64,000 bases of DNA, from the NCBI RefSeq assembly GCF_034702125.1, contig NC_085860.1:50994936-51058935 (forward strand). The letters run 5' to 3'. The DNA comes from Engraulis encrasicolus. Taxonomy: Eukaryota; Chordata; Actinopteri; Clupeiformes; Engraulidae. The position numbers and the translations under genes were made by a program. This document shows, one piece after another, positions 55,301 through 63,740 of the stretch (positions within the stretch are counted from its first letter, which is position 1; each line of letters begins with the position of its first letter). The notes below the pieces were generated by a model, which was given only the letters and a program-made list of their open reading frames with translations, had not been told where the DNA came from and searched no databases.

Positions 55301-58300
55301 TAAGTCGGCTAGCAGCAAATGCTAGTACACATGTTGGGATAAGAAATTCCTTTAGTAACTTGACATGCTCCTCCTGCATACAAAACATCATACTTAACTA
55401 ATGAAAGGAGTAAAGACATCAGACTTACAACTTCGTGAGGGCCAACCAGTTATGTAGACTGTAAACTCCCTGGTGATTGTTCTAATGTCTTCCAAAATAT
55501 TCCAGAAGTTGCAGCATGCATGCTTATTCTTGTAAGAGCAACTTTGTCACGAAGCATGGTGCTAAGCAGCATGATTCAGTACAGTCTGTTGTTGTATCTA
55601 ACTTGTCTCTGTGGCATCTAGTAATGTTCAATTATGCAGCTTGCACATTCTGATATTCTGAACCTGCTATGTACGCGCTTGCGGAGAGTAAAGCGCATAA
55701 TAAAACCGTCTTTCGCTTTTTACAAAGGGGGGAAATAACGCTATTTTTTGTTAAACTATCCTTCGCTTAAAATGGACATAACTTCGGAATGGGAGAGGCT
55801 AGAAATGTATCGTTTTTAGTAATAAAAAGCTAAGATCTTCAGCTTTTAAACAAGCCATGGCATATGTCTGTAGATCGAAAACAAAATTTGCTGGGTCTGT
55901 TAAAAAAATGTGAACCTTTCTGGCACTGTCACTGGTCTAAGGTCCCTGCGTGACATTCTCAACAACTTCACATAAAGAAATGTGTATTCTGAAGTAAGCC
56001 TGTCGTTCTCATTAGGACCCGAACTTTTCACTGAAACATGCTGTGTGGTTGCAACTTCAAAAAAACCCGCGTTGCGGTGTCATCTGGCCGAGGTCTAAAA
56101 TTTTGCATGCACTGTCATGGAATATCGTGGAATTTTCTTAACAGATGTGTGAAAGCAGAAACTTTTTTGTTTAGTGTATAACATTGTTTCTTACTGATTA
56201 TACTGAAACGCTTCGCCAGAAACAGTTTGGTTTTGCGCTGTTATATGCAACATTCTAGAATGCAGTGAACCGATTGTCTGGCGGTGGCTGAGCGTCGACT
56301 CTAGGGTTGAAGATAATCTTCATTTTTCACACTTTTTTAACGTAATTTCTTTATTGAAGTGGTCATGGAAATTCTGTTTTTTGGGTCTGGAAAGTCATGG
56401 AAAATCATGGAATTTTATATATGAATTAGAGTGGGAACCCTGTCTATATCTGTTCGTCTATCCCAATGTGACTACACTCCATATATTTGTCATTATTACA
56501 TTTTATTTATTATTACATTTTTACCCCCTGAGGTGTGCTTGCGTACCCCTAGTGGTACATGTACACCCCTGGTTGGGAAACACTGCACTACACTACAGGG
56601 CAATTAGCCTTTCGCAAAACCCCTCCCACAAACAGCCGCCCACCAATCCGAGCTCAGCAACGGTAACTAAGGAGTATAGAACTTGACGGAGGTCCGTCAA
56701 AAACTTGCGATTTCATAAAACGTGTGCCTATGGCACCGTCACGGTCCGACACCATCTGAAGATTGATAGGACCTCGTTTTTTCACTTTGCCCCAGGAGGC
56801 AGCCCTGTACGGGGGAGTGCACCAGGTCAGGCCCCTACACAATAGCCTGATTATCATCGACTTGCAAATCTCTTCGAGACTTGGTCTGACCAAGACCATA
56901 ATAATGACCATTTTCCAAACGGTATTTCTCAAATGGCCTCCTTTGGTTTGCTAATGGTTGTTTGCTTCCCAACGAAGTGAGAGGAGTTCCCGTATTTGCG
57001 GGAACTCAGAAAGCATACCTGCCGACCATTACGCATTTTGTGTAGCGGATACAGATTTTGACATCAAACTACGGCGCAGTTACTTCAAAATACGGGAAAA
57101 ACCAATAGCAAAGTGTGTTCACGGGCCCTTATAAATTTCTCTGTAGACTTGCAACCAGACAGAGCCGTAGACATGGCTCTGCTTGCAATTGTCTCGCGCT
57201 GGCCTTTCCATTGGCCAGCAACGTGTGGGGGGGAATATTGACCAATCAGAGCGCTAGTTTAGAGGTTGTGCTGCGCTCCTCTCGAGTCGAGGCATCAGCT
57301 GCCGATAGAACGTTTGCTTCGAAATCACACAATCAGAGCGACTGGGTAATGTACTCCTATAATCTCTGCCACACGTGTAGCCTGGTGAACCAGCGCCACC
57401 CGCTGGACGGCAAAATGTTTTGTCTACGGGTGGGTCTGGCCTCGCATAATGATTCAATGAAGCCAGAATGCCAAGAATCTGGCAAACCAATTACAACGCA
57501 AATATGTGTTTTGAATCAAAGTGGGCAGGGTTTTGAGGGAAGTTTGTTCTCATCAACAATCTTCGGATTTATTATGCATCGAGGCCAGACTAAATTAGAC
57601 ATCCACATTTAGTCTGGTTTATCAGGCTAACACAAGTGTCCTCCTCCTGTCATCATGTATTATCCATCTTGGTACTGTCGCTGTAGTTTTACAAGTGAGC
57701 ACCGTCAAAATCACCGTTTCAAATGTAAATGGGCTTTGAGAAAGGTAGCCTGTATGGGAATAGTGAATTGCGTCCAGTTGCTAAATCCGTAAACTTATGA
57801 AAATAAAGACTGAGGTCTGTCGTAATGATTCACCCAAATTTTGCCGTATTTGACGGCAATATGTTGTTGCTTGTTTTGATATTGGACCGAAACGAGATTA
57901 CTTCCGAATGAGAAAATGTGACTGCGCTATAAATTAGCAGATTAGCAGCAAACTAAATTCGGTTTCCCTTTGCGTCGGATCATTTTAACTCGGGAAAATA
58001 AAGTGATAGTTCTAACGGTTGTGCTCGGAGTAGGTCTTCATCCGTAACACCTACCATGACACCGTAGGCCTATTGGGAATACTGTTTCCCCTTGAGTCGT
58101 GGCCCATTCTGTGAACAGGTGTAACAGGTCGTGCGTCATACCAAATATGCATCACTCCACGACTACTATCCGTAATCACGTATGGCAATCTATTACAGGG
58201 TTCCCGCGGGTTATTAAAAATATTAAAAAGGCATTGAATTTAGTTATCCAGCATTAAGAGCATTAATAGCATTGAATTAGCTGTTAAAAGTCGGGAATTT

Positions 58301-61300
58301 TTTTCACTGCGGCATTAAATTTTCAAAAAACATTTCAGTGTGCAACCTAAAGGACGAAGTTTTTTTTTTTCATAATGAAGATGACGCACAGAACGTCAAT
58401 ACCCATGATTCGTTGTAGAACGCTACTGTAAACACAAATCTAGAGTGCAGCGGCGTCATTTTTTGATGAGGTGAGGTGAAGAATGGGAAAGTGCCGGTTT
58501 AACCCCAAGTGGCTGCAGGATCCAAAATACTTTTGGGTAAAATCTGTGCCGAATGACCGCGAGGCGTGCTGCACACTATGCAAGAAAACGTTTACGCTGG
58601 GCTTTTTTCATAATGAAGATGACGCACAGAACGTCCATTCGTTGCACTGTAAACACGTGCACAAACCTTGAGTGCTGCAGCGACAACGGGAAGTGTAGCA
58701 TTAACAATCTATCCTCGATGTAGCGCACAAGTATTTTTTCCACTAACCAGCAAAGTTTTATTTGTGCCGTCCAAGCACCAGTTGAACTCGAGAAGCAGGT
58801 TGTGATCAAAGCCACCCCCCCTTTATATTTATTTCATTGTGTTCATGCAAACAGTGGAGAACTGACGTTGTGGAGTGTTACCGGTTTTCTTGGGGTATTC
58901 TTTTTAAGGCTATTGAACGTTGTGAAGCAAACTTAAGGAGCAATCAGAAATCCACCGCTGTCATTTGTAGCCATTTCAATTTCATGACAAAGCTGTGTTA
59001 CAAACGCAATTAGGCTACTTGGCGAGACAGACCTATCGATTGGTCGCAACTAGTAGATGTATCACCAACGACCACCGACATTAATTGACACACTCTTGTT
59101 TGAGGAGCTCCTAAAAGCGTTAGCAGAAAACAAGGCGACGTCATGCAACATTTAGCCTCTTTTTAAAATCTTGCATTGAATTTTTGAGGTGGCCAATAAT
59201 AACCACAGACGCGTAACCGCGGTTAAATCACACACTGGTTAGGCTACAGTGCACTCCACACACCAACGCGTGGGCACGCTTTACCTGTTGGTAGCAAACT
59301 TGACTCGTATCAAATCCCGTCTCTGAACTATTTCCCCTTGCTGTTCGGAAAAAAGACGACTACTTAGTTGATCTTGTTTTAATCGATGCGCTGCTAAACC
59401 AGGAGACCTGACCCATCTATGAATAGGGGGGCTCACGGCGCATTTCCTTACTGAATCATGCTCAGATAATGCATACTTCCCAGAATTGCGCATGGTGAAA
59501 AATAGTAAACAAGCATGGACGCATGCATGGTCTTATCGGATAATCATTACTGTGGCCATTCGACTATGGCAGTGCTATTCCCAAATACCTGTAAAACACT
59601 ACATTAAGGGGGATCATTACTTGCACAACTAGCCCTATGACCAATAACTTGTTGACTCAAAAAATGAGTGGGTTATTGTCAGTTTAACGCTCAAATTGTA
59701 AATGGTACATTTAAATGTAGGCAATTATGCTTTTTGAACGTCATTATAATGGAGTGAAGAAAAACGATTAGGCCTAATTATTAGGCCCAACAACAATAAT
59801 AATGGTCTACTCCAATTTAGTCTGATAGGTTTACATTATATTGGCTAATACAAGTCGGTGCAATTAACAAATAAATAGTGCTTTTGAAGCAGCTTTTGAA
59901 TTCAATTCTGGGGTTTGTTTAAGTAAATAAATCTGAGATGCTACAATGCAACTTTGCATGTGTTTTAATTGTATTTTCCATAAATGTACATTCTTGTGCC
60001 AAACAGAGAGGTAATCTCTTAAGAAGTAATGAGGTTTGAATTTGATACGCGCTTTCTTAATTGAATTTCGTTCAATATTATTGAAATAATGGGTGCGATA
60101 AAAGTATTAAATTTTATGTGAACATGCATTAAAAAAGGTCTTAAAAGCATTGAATTTAGGTTTAACAATCCTGGGGGAACCCTGTATTAATAAAATAAAT
60201 TCTCCTATCATCATATATGTGCCGAACAGTGAACAATAGCCAACTCATGGCGGCAGATGAGGGTAGATAGGCCTACTATTATGCAGAGAAGTAAAAAAAA
60301 AAGAAAAAAAGAAGCGATGCCCCTCAAAAGTTACCGTGGAAGTTCCAAGAGCATTGGCCATTAGCCCCCATCCCTCAGTAGAGCCACTACATGACGCATT
60401 TTGTACTGAATGAATGCTGAAAGTGTGATTTTGATGTTAGCCCCCAAGGTATATTAACCTGATATTATCCTAGCTTAGATAACACTTGTCTTTATCTTTT
60501 TCTCTACTGCTGATGCTTCTTCACAGTAGGTGACAACATCACCATTTATTAATATTGGGGGAGATGATGTAAGAATCATTACAATTCAACTTTTTGTTCA
60601 TAAAAATCACTGAAATGCCTCTGTATTTTATAATCAAATTATACATTTTCCTACATGCACCTTCTACAGCCAAAAAAATAATCAGCAAATACTTCAATTT
60701 CATACTCAATTCCAGCTCCTTAACACCCCCCAAGTGACCAAATGCTCTGTTTGGCTGGTACATAGGATAACTTAATAGCCACTTACTAGGGCCAAAGAAA
60801 AATAAGAGTTTGGTTCCGGTTGGTTGTCAGGTTTGGTCATGGGTCGGTCGGAATTTTTTTTTTTTTTTTCAAAAAAAATGTTTTCATTTTTTTTTTTATG
60901 TCCGACCCACCCAACCCCCCATATGCGCCAGATTTCGTCATAAACTTTGTTGAACAATGCCAAGGACGATAGTGGAGTGTGGCCTGCTAAAGCTACAATG
61001 AAATATAATAAGTATTAATGAGCCAAGATACTGACCGTCACCGAAATGAGGATATGATCATACAGCCTACCGTTTCTGGCAATACCTGTCCAGCTGCCAG
61101 TTGCCTGACACTGCTATTTTAGCTCCTGTAGGCTATGTCCCGTTTTCTTTTTAAAAAAAAATTCTGTCCCATCATCGGTTGTAGACCATATTTTCCTTGG
61201 GATGAAGGTTCTGGCTTGGAAACATTCTATTTACACACTTTTTTTTGTTTTACGCGAGGATAGACGCCTGAGGCGATATGAATGTTTTAATGAAGGGTGA

Positions 61301-63238
61301 TCGAGGGGCAACATCGTCATTGCCATTAAATCATTATTGTAGGCAACTGTAGTAGTCCTAGGTCTTCATCGAACAGTCGTATTTGTGGCGACATCATCGT
61401 TAATTTCTATTTCATTATTTGGAGGAGGTGCGGAGAGTGAGACAGTGACAGATGCCCTGCTGCTGCGCGATGGTGGAGGGACAAGCAGAGAGAGAGCAAG
61501 AAAATAACGGGCTCGGGCCAACGGACTTCTTGGTTAACAAGGCCTTGTGGTAAATGAAAGAATGAAGGGAAACTTGGGCAAAACATTTCCCTTCTCTCGT
61601 ATTAACTTATTTTACAATTACAAGGTATTGAATGGAAGCCCTTTTCTAATACGAGGAGACAATATCAATACATTCAAAAATCGTGGATACTCATAATGTT
61701 TTCTGTGTGTTGCATTTCGAGGCGGGTGGTCAGGCTGTGTCCGTGTCGGGTGTTGAGGTAAGGCGATTATCATTTGGCAGGCATTTTCGCCAGGTTCCCA
61801 AACTACATCGTAGCCTATCAGTCTGCAAGAACGCTGTGAGGCAAGTTATTTAAAAACTTACGAGCCACAACGACTACCAATTAGCATGTTGTAGCATAAT
61901 AAATCGCCAACAACGTGACCGATAGGTGCGCAACTCTGCAGTGACATTTGGGGTTTTATATCAAGCCGGGCGGCACTTGTGACGCGTGCTTATGTTGCTC
62001 CTATGTGGATAGTCATGCGATGCAAATTCAGTAACTTGCAGGCAGGTAGAAAGGGAAAGATGGCGAGTTATGGGAATGAAGAAACGTGTTGTGTCTTGTC
62101 TATATGAACAACCCTCCAAAAAACATCGATATTTTTTGAGGATTCCAAAAACTCAAAAAAAATATTTTGGGTCGCACAAAAAATGATAGGGTCGGTCGGC
62201 AACCGGAACCAAAACATTATTTTTTTTAGGCCTAGCCAGACTGGTAGTATGTTTGACTAGTAAGATTAACAGCCATATTGGCTGGTGATCAATAAAGTTA
62301 ATTTAGAGGCCTGAATTCCAGCACACCATCATCATAGCATTTTATTGGTGTTATGGTGTGAAACAAAAACAAAGAAACATCCTCCTTGAAAGTTTAATAA
62401 AGTATGGTAGTTCAAAATACTGTGAAGAGCAAGATAAACTATTTGCTAGATACACGGGATGTTAGGCTAAAATGCATTAAAATGCAGGAAATTTCATCTA
62501 AGAAAAGCATTTTTTTTCTGGGGGAGGACCCCCCCTGCCTGAATGAAGTGTGTCATATCTTCACTGTTGACATTTGGCAACCCTAGGTGTAGGGCAGACT
62601 ATGCAAAACAAAGTAGCCTCTCAGATGGGCCCGCCGACGACCCCGTTGCTTTACCATGCCAATTTGTTGCACCGTGAATTGCCGCTCCGCGATAAGTTGC
62701 TACTCAAAAAAAAAATTCAAGGTTGGCAGGTATGAGAAAGTACTTGCATTGACTCTTGACCTGACTGTTAGCAACGCTGAAGCTTGTTGCGTCACTAGGA
62801 CGGCACGGCCTGGCTAGCTACACACTACACTACAGGGCAATTCCAGCTCCACGTTTGCCTGATAATGCTTTATACATGGGTTCGCCATGTTTGTAAACAC
62901 AGTGTTGTGAGGAGGGGCAAGACACTGGCAGCCAACCACGTGAGCTAATTGTTTGACCGACAGCGGTTTCCAACGATCAGAGGTTGAGTTTTGCGCAGCT
63001 AGTTTTGCACAGTCAGGTTGAACCAAAAATGTAGAACCCATGTATACCAGGGGTGTCAGGCATTAAAGCCCAGGGGCCAAGGAGCTAGATGCCACTGCAA
63101 TTCTATTGAATGAAATCACATGAATTTATAAAGCACTTCATCCCCACTTCATCCCCATTCTCTTCCTGTCCACCTCTCATACTGTCCTATCAAAAATAAA
63201 GTCGAAAAACACAAAAACATGTATTGTTTTCTATGATA

Positions 63239-63278
<40 letters not shown>

Positions 63279-63418
63279 CTCCCCTCCAGATGATCCACCT
63301 GTGTCTGGACTGTGAGAAGGTGCCGGTGATGTTGAGAGCTCTGGACTTCTCCCCCAGCGTCCCTCACAAGACCCTGATCATCACCAGCAGCATACAGGAG
63401 CTGGACCAGGTCTACGAG
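28527..63418 (+). CDS. tdrd12: TDRD12, Tudor domain piRNA-pathway helicase-like protein (3' end outside window)
   Basis: TDRD12 acts in germ-cell piRNA biogenesis and transposon silencing with PIWI proteins (family knowledge). Twenty exons: 28527-28550, 28665-28829, 29013-29149, 30319-30438, 30801-30856, 31114-31199, 31302-31500, 31816-31916, 34336-34391, 42410-42481, 43604-43652, 43949-44622, 45092-45193, 45475-45538, 46539-46646, 47705-47890, 49142-49295, 51477-51604, 52509-52700, 63290-63418. All are GT-AG and phase-consistent, 2802 nt or 934 codons. The start ATG follows gtcacc and opens MLELSILKIEDP, matching the family N-terminus. Order: Tudor region (about 50-190), linker with a 225-residue proline-rich exon (355-579), then RecA-like lobe 1 (about 660-900), still open at the edge. 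The lobe is degenerate: no GKT lysine near motif I (exon 47705), DEVD for motif II (exon 51477) and GSS for SAT (exon 52509). The second lobe, second Tudor and CS domains should lie to the right. Confidence 0.95.
29013..29149 (+). CDS. tdrd12: tdrd12 exon 3: core of first Tudor domain
   Basis: Codes a stretch with the Tudor strand pattern: WCRAVVASVYKGDN, then the variable turn, then CSLVDYVEDV. It corresponds to the WCRA...FLVDF segment of extended Tudor domains. The exon is phase 0 in and phase 2 out. The following intron carries an inverted LINE 3' end. Confidence 0.85.
29193..29960 (-). mobile_element. LINE 3' end, minus strand (reverse transcriptase tail)
   Basis: On the minus strand the conserved C-terminal tail of an L2/CR1-like ORF2 can be read: DAAFVCYAPKRWNALPIEIR then FKKQLKTHLFILANS and a stop, with one frameshift in a C-run near 29850. 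The 3' UTR ends in (att)n at 29193-29215. It is strongly 5'-truncated and dead, in tdrd12 intron 3. Confidence 0.8.
30581..30760 (-). mobile_element. Degenerate SINE S1 copy in tdrd12 intron 4
   Basis: Has aattacattaccctcagctg, aaagcagcttagttatttag and gggattcaaacctccaacct in S1 order. Ends 40 bp before exon 30801. Confidence 0.6.
31917..34335 (+). other. tdrd12 intron 8
   Basis: At 32059-32345 there is a probable LINE 3' tail on the minus strand (caaataaagtactttgaact and a leucine-rich ...GKKL remnant). A GC-rich 90-bp hairpin lies at 34050-34135 (ggagcgcagctccg / cggagctgcgctccg). The stretch 32400-34000 shows no gene and no family I recognise. Confidence 0.5.
34830..35190. mobile_element. 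MITE with ttaaaggggc ends
   Basis: Ends taaaggggctccaggtagga and cctaccttgtgcccctttaa form 22-bp imperfect inverted repeats. In tdrd12 intron 9. Confidence 0.8.
36921..37729. mobile_element. MITE family B interrupted by a LINE
   Basis: Left end gaagtgcactgtgtaataat and family B interior up to about 37031; family B resumes at about 37502 (ttattatactgggaaaattg) to a decayed right end near 37729. Confidence 0.78.
37034..37504 (+). mobile_element. 5'-truncated L2-like LINE nested in MITE B
   Basis: An intact 100-codon frame (37072-37374) codes the ORF2 C-terminus: RITYKILLLTYKSLNALAPQ, DLLVIPRSMLRTFGDRALSV and TFKKHLKSHLFTEAYG. A short 3' UTR ends gacgctgtataaaaccaagt plus tat repeats. It lacks the reverse-transcriptase core, so it is not functional. 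Confidence 0.87.
37957..38029. repeat. Interstitial telomere-like repeat
   Basis: About 12 degenerate ccctaa/ccttaa/cctaaa units in a row, reading TTAGGG-like on the minus strand. Confidence 0.85.
40017..40262. mobile_element. Partial MITE family B copy
   Basis: Shares tacagaattcatgctgcc, cattaaaaggtggatcttct and cattttgaatttccagaaat with family B; ends are decayed. Confidence 0.7.
40722..40846. repeat. Short inverted-repeat element
   Basis: Arms gtgtgatgaagcggtatgca and tgcagaccgcttcatcacac flank a body with cctgaggaagatccctgttt and gatcgaaacgttg. A related gaaacgtt/cttcatcaga motif occurs in the foldback at 45674-45927. Confidence 0.75.
41048..41191. mobile_element. Palindromic MITE family P
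   Basis: Arms tacccaatgtcaagtgttct and agaacacttgacattgggaa; centre gtgattggatac / gaatccaatcac. Related copy at 13675-13830. Confidence 0.83.
41335..41982. mobile_element. Large foldback element with about 220-bp arms
   Basis: Left arm begins ttaaaggagaagtccagatt and the right arm ends with its complement (aaactggacttctcctttaa). The arms stay complementary, with few differences, as far as the acaaatgttt blocks about 220 bp in. The loop is AT-rich. Confidence 0.9.
42829..43193. mobile_element. hAT-like MITE family E
   Basis: Ends tagggatgcaccgatacc and ggtatcggtgcatcccta; flanks attgaaat / attgaaag (7 of 8). Interior is full of ggtatcgg motifs. In tdrd12 intron 10. Confidence 0.9.
43266..43580. 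mobile_element. Nearly perfect foldback ending 24 nt before tdrd12 exon 11
   Basis: Arms of about 155 bp: ttaaggtgatactgtcccat on the left, ccaaaaatcactttaa on the right, meeting at the centre ctaactggtctcataggact. Almost no loop. Exon 11 starts at 43604. Confidence 0.9.
43949..44622 (+). CDS. tdrd12: tdrd12 exon 12: proline-rich repetitive linker
   Basis: A 674-bp exon far larger than the other exons (24-199 bp). After a conserved start (ADQGYVSDGGDVPSQFL) it codes about 180 residues dominated by Pro, Ser, Met and Glu. There are two tiers of repeats: a unit of about 35 codons containing RLAEIPSQM and LLTTEMPS at about 44260-44450, and a unit of about 18 codons (ERVSPSPPLPQLETPPQ, ERASPSPLPQLEMPP) at about 44451-44550. 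The linker is probably disordered. Reading through the donor meets TAA in the next codon. Confidence 0.9.
44749..45014. mobile_element. hAT-like MITE family A, perfect 8-bp target duplication
   Basis: Ends ggtaacacattattttaggg and ctaaaataaagtgttacc; flanked by gaagtaat on both sides (44741-44748, 45015-45022). It fills most of tdrd12 intron 12. Confidence 0.94.
45674..45927. mobile_element. Foldback element in tdrd12 intron 14
   Basis: Arms gtttggagcaagctggtcca and tggaccagcttgctcca with long complementarity through actgggccaaggacgactgg; the centre has cgtttcgacgcagtgcgtct / ttgcgtcgaaacg. Confidence 0.88.
46130..46440. mobile_element. MITE family F (harbinger-like ends)
   Basis: Inverted ends agcggcgtacacacac and gtgtgtgtacggccct, flanked by taa on both sides. 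About 310 bp, present in opposite orientation at 53943-54262 with high similarity. A 3-bp TAA duplication suggests PIF/Harbinger type. Confidence 0.82.
47076..47287 (-). mobile_element. tRNA-derived SINE S1 (minus strand)
   Basis: Head on the minus strand ggggcagccatggctcagcg; body aagcgacttacagttattta and acagggtattggtta. Flanked by gcgaaat on both sides, consistent with a target duplication. Confidence 0.8.
47310..47375. repeat. Direct repeat, about 33 bp x2
   Basis: ctgctgcagttggtctcctc tactgtatcttac occurs twice in a row before the MITE at 47383. Confidence 0.9.
47383..47682. mobile_element. hAT-like MITE family G, 22 nt before tdrd12 exon 16
   Basis: Ends cagtggttctcaaagtgtgg and gtttgagaaaccctg, flanks tgctagtc / tactagtc (7 of 8). 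Only tcttttgtctgcag separates the right duplication from the exon, so the branch point is probably element- or duplication-derived. Confidence 0.9.
47705..52700 (+). CDS. tdrd12: tdrd12 exons 16-19: degenerate DEAD-like helicase lobe 1
   Basis: Exon 16 (47705-47890) has RYCWPPVLRGSNTLIVAHAA where a Walker A loop is expected, but no GKT. Exon 17 (49142-49295) has VILCPGWEKA in the motif Ia position. Exon 18 (51477-51604) has VTTPFTLLRLLE (motif Ib-like) and VLDEVDKL (motif II, DEVD). Exon 19 (52509-52700) has VAVGSSW where SAT is expected. The same degeneration is known in TDRD12 orthologues, so it is probably not a local defect. RNA binding rather than full ATPase cycling is my inference. Confidence 0.85.
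47891..49141 (+). other. tdrd12 intron 16
   Basis: About 1.25 kb with no repeat family I recognise and no supported coding sequence. Confidence 0.5.
50008..50370. mobile_element. Tc1/mariner-type MITE family D
   Basis: Ends gggctgtaacgatat and tatcgttacagccc within TA...TA. Shares its full interior with the interrupted copy at 17492-19043. Confidence 0.88.
50443..50530 (-). mobile_element. tRNA-like SINE head (minus strand)
   Basis: Minus strand: gagcctggctctttggtgta, gcggtcagagcccc, then gattcgagtttgagtcccgg. It has A- and B-box-like spacing but the arms do not pair well, so it is not a tRNA gene. Confidence 0.5.
51849..51933. repeat. Direct repeat, about 42 bp x2
   Basis: gtagagagcgaaagaggtga ggctgatctggtacatggca occurs twice with two differences, in tdrd12 intron 18. 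Confidence 0.9.
53361..54973. mobile_element. Nest 1, level 3: TIR element
   Basis: Ends cagggctctaaattaac and gttaatttagagccctg (17 bp exact). Subterminal ccagccaatttggctagtgg and its complement. Related degenerate sequences occur at about 38850-39030 and at 62280-62300. Confidence 0.88.
53943..54262. mobile_element. Nest 1, level 4: MITE family F
   Basis: Ends aagggccgtacacacacgtc and tgtgtgtacgccgcttta; same element as 46130-46440 in the other orientation. Confidence 0.85.
56594..56842 (+). repeat. tdrd12: Duplicated tdrd12 exon 19 end with donor (possible microexon 56796-56825)
   Basis: 56789-56830 repeats the last part of exon 19 and the first intron bases with two mismatches. A cag acceptor after ctcgttttttcactttgccc precedes 30 bp coding EAALYGGVHQ in phase 0, then gtcagg. 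The downstream remnant tacagggcaatt occurs at 56594 and again at 62831, marking both copies of the duplicated segment. Confidence 0.82.
57378..57630. mobile_element. Nest 2, level 3: hAT-like MITE
   Basis: Ends tagcctggtgaaccag and tctggtttatcaggctaa, flanks cacacgtg / cacaagtg (7 of 8). Confidence 0.82.
58196..60184 (+). mobile_element. Nest 2, level 3: hAT transposon remnant with BED finger
   Basis: Ends cagggttcccgcggg and ctgggggaaccctg. Subterminal ggcattgaatttag at the left and gcattgaatttagg at the right. Contains a BED-type zinc-finger remnant at 58483-58671 but no hAT catalytic or dimerisation region. About 2 kb, non-autonomous. Confidence 0.87.
58483..58671 (+). pseudogene. BED zinc-finger fragment of a hAT transposase
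   Basis: Sixty-two codons: KCRFNPKWLQDPKYFWVKSV then CTLCKKTFTLGFF and HSLHCKHVH, the C2-H2 pattern and fold start of transposon BED fingers. It is followed by a stop with no transposase body. A damaged duplicate of its second half lies just upstream (about 58370-58440, cataatgaagatgacgcaca). Confidence 0.75.
60787..62234. mobile_element. Nest 2, level 3: TIR element with tttggttccggttg ends
   Basis: Left tagggccaaagaaaaataag then tttggttccggttg; right caaccggaaccaaa then ttattttttttaggccta. Second inner palindrome cggtcggaattttttt / gtcgcacaaaaaatgatagg. About 1.45 kb, no coding region recognised. Confidence 0.78.
62843..63289 (+). other. tdrd12 intron 19, 3' end
   Basis: About 400 bp of unassigned sequence, then (GT)n at 63243-63277 directly before the ttctcccctccag acceptor of exon 20. 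Confidence 0.6.
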
Positions 63419-63427
63419 GTGACACAC

Positions 63428-63740
63428 ACTTTTGCCCAAACTTTTTCAGAACGAGGACCACTTTGTCCCCCCAAAAATATTCAGGGACCACCTGTCAACT
63501 GAATTGACAGTTGAGGGGTGATAATTTGATGCTGCTAATTTTGATGCAGACCACTCAGCTTTTAGTCACATTACAAGCCTGTCTTATTGTGGTGAAAATA
63601 AGACTTCCGCTATGTTTAGCTTTTTAAATATGTTACAAATATAGCCTACATCTATGGAAAATGTAGAAATCTCCTTGTGGACCACCTGAGCTCTATTGCA
63701 GACCACCAGTGGTCCACGGACCACACTTTGAGAATCACTG
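63428..63740. mobile_element. hAT-like MITE family G (degenerate), just after tdrd12 exon 20
   Basis: Body gtggtccacggaccacactt and right end ctttgagaatcactg match family G at 47383-47682; the left end cccaaactttttcag is decayed. Starts about 10-20 nt after the exon donor at 63419. Confidence 0.75.

Larger units (their letters stand above)
52807..56442. mobile_element. Nest 1, level 2: hAT-like element
   Basis: Ends cagggttcccacgggtcctg and gtgggaaccctg, flanked by tctata on both sides. Subterminal tcatggaatttc motifs occur at both ends. No transposase frame is recognised. Confidence 0.85.
52723..56585. mobile_element. Nest 1, level 1: hAT-like element
   Basis: Ends aagtggttcccaacc and ggttgggaaacactg; perfect 8-bp duplications cactacac at 52715-52722 and 56586-56593. 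Inserted 22 nt after the tdrd12 exon 19 donor. Contains levels 2-4. Confidence 0.9.
57014..62734. mobile_element. Nest 2, level 2: 5.7 kb TIR element
   Basis: Ends catacctgccgacc and ggttggcaggtatg, flanked by agaaag on both sides. The interior holds three further elements; no transposase of its own is recognised. Confidence 0.82.
56843..62817. mobile_element. Nest 2, level 1: hAT-like MITE family C split by an insertion
   Basis: 56843-57013 and 62735-62817 together match the intact family C copy at 17241-17470. Flanks ctacacaa (56835-56842) and ctacacac (62818-62825) match at 7 of 8. The 5.7 kb between is a later insertion. Confidence 0.87.

Noticed and set aside
57115..57612. 165-codon open frame
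   Set aside because: Covers two unrelated repeats (57014 element and MITE 57378-57630); no recognised domain.
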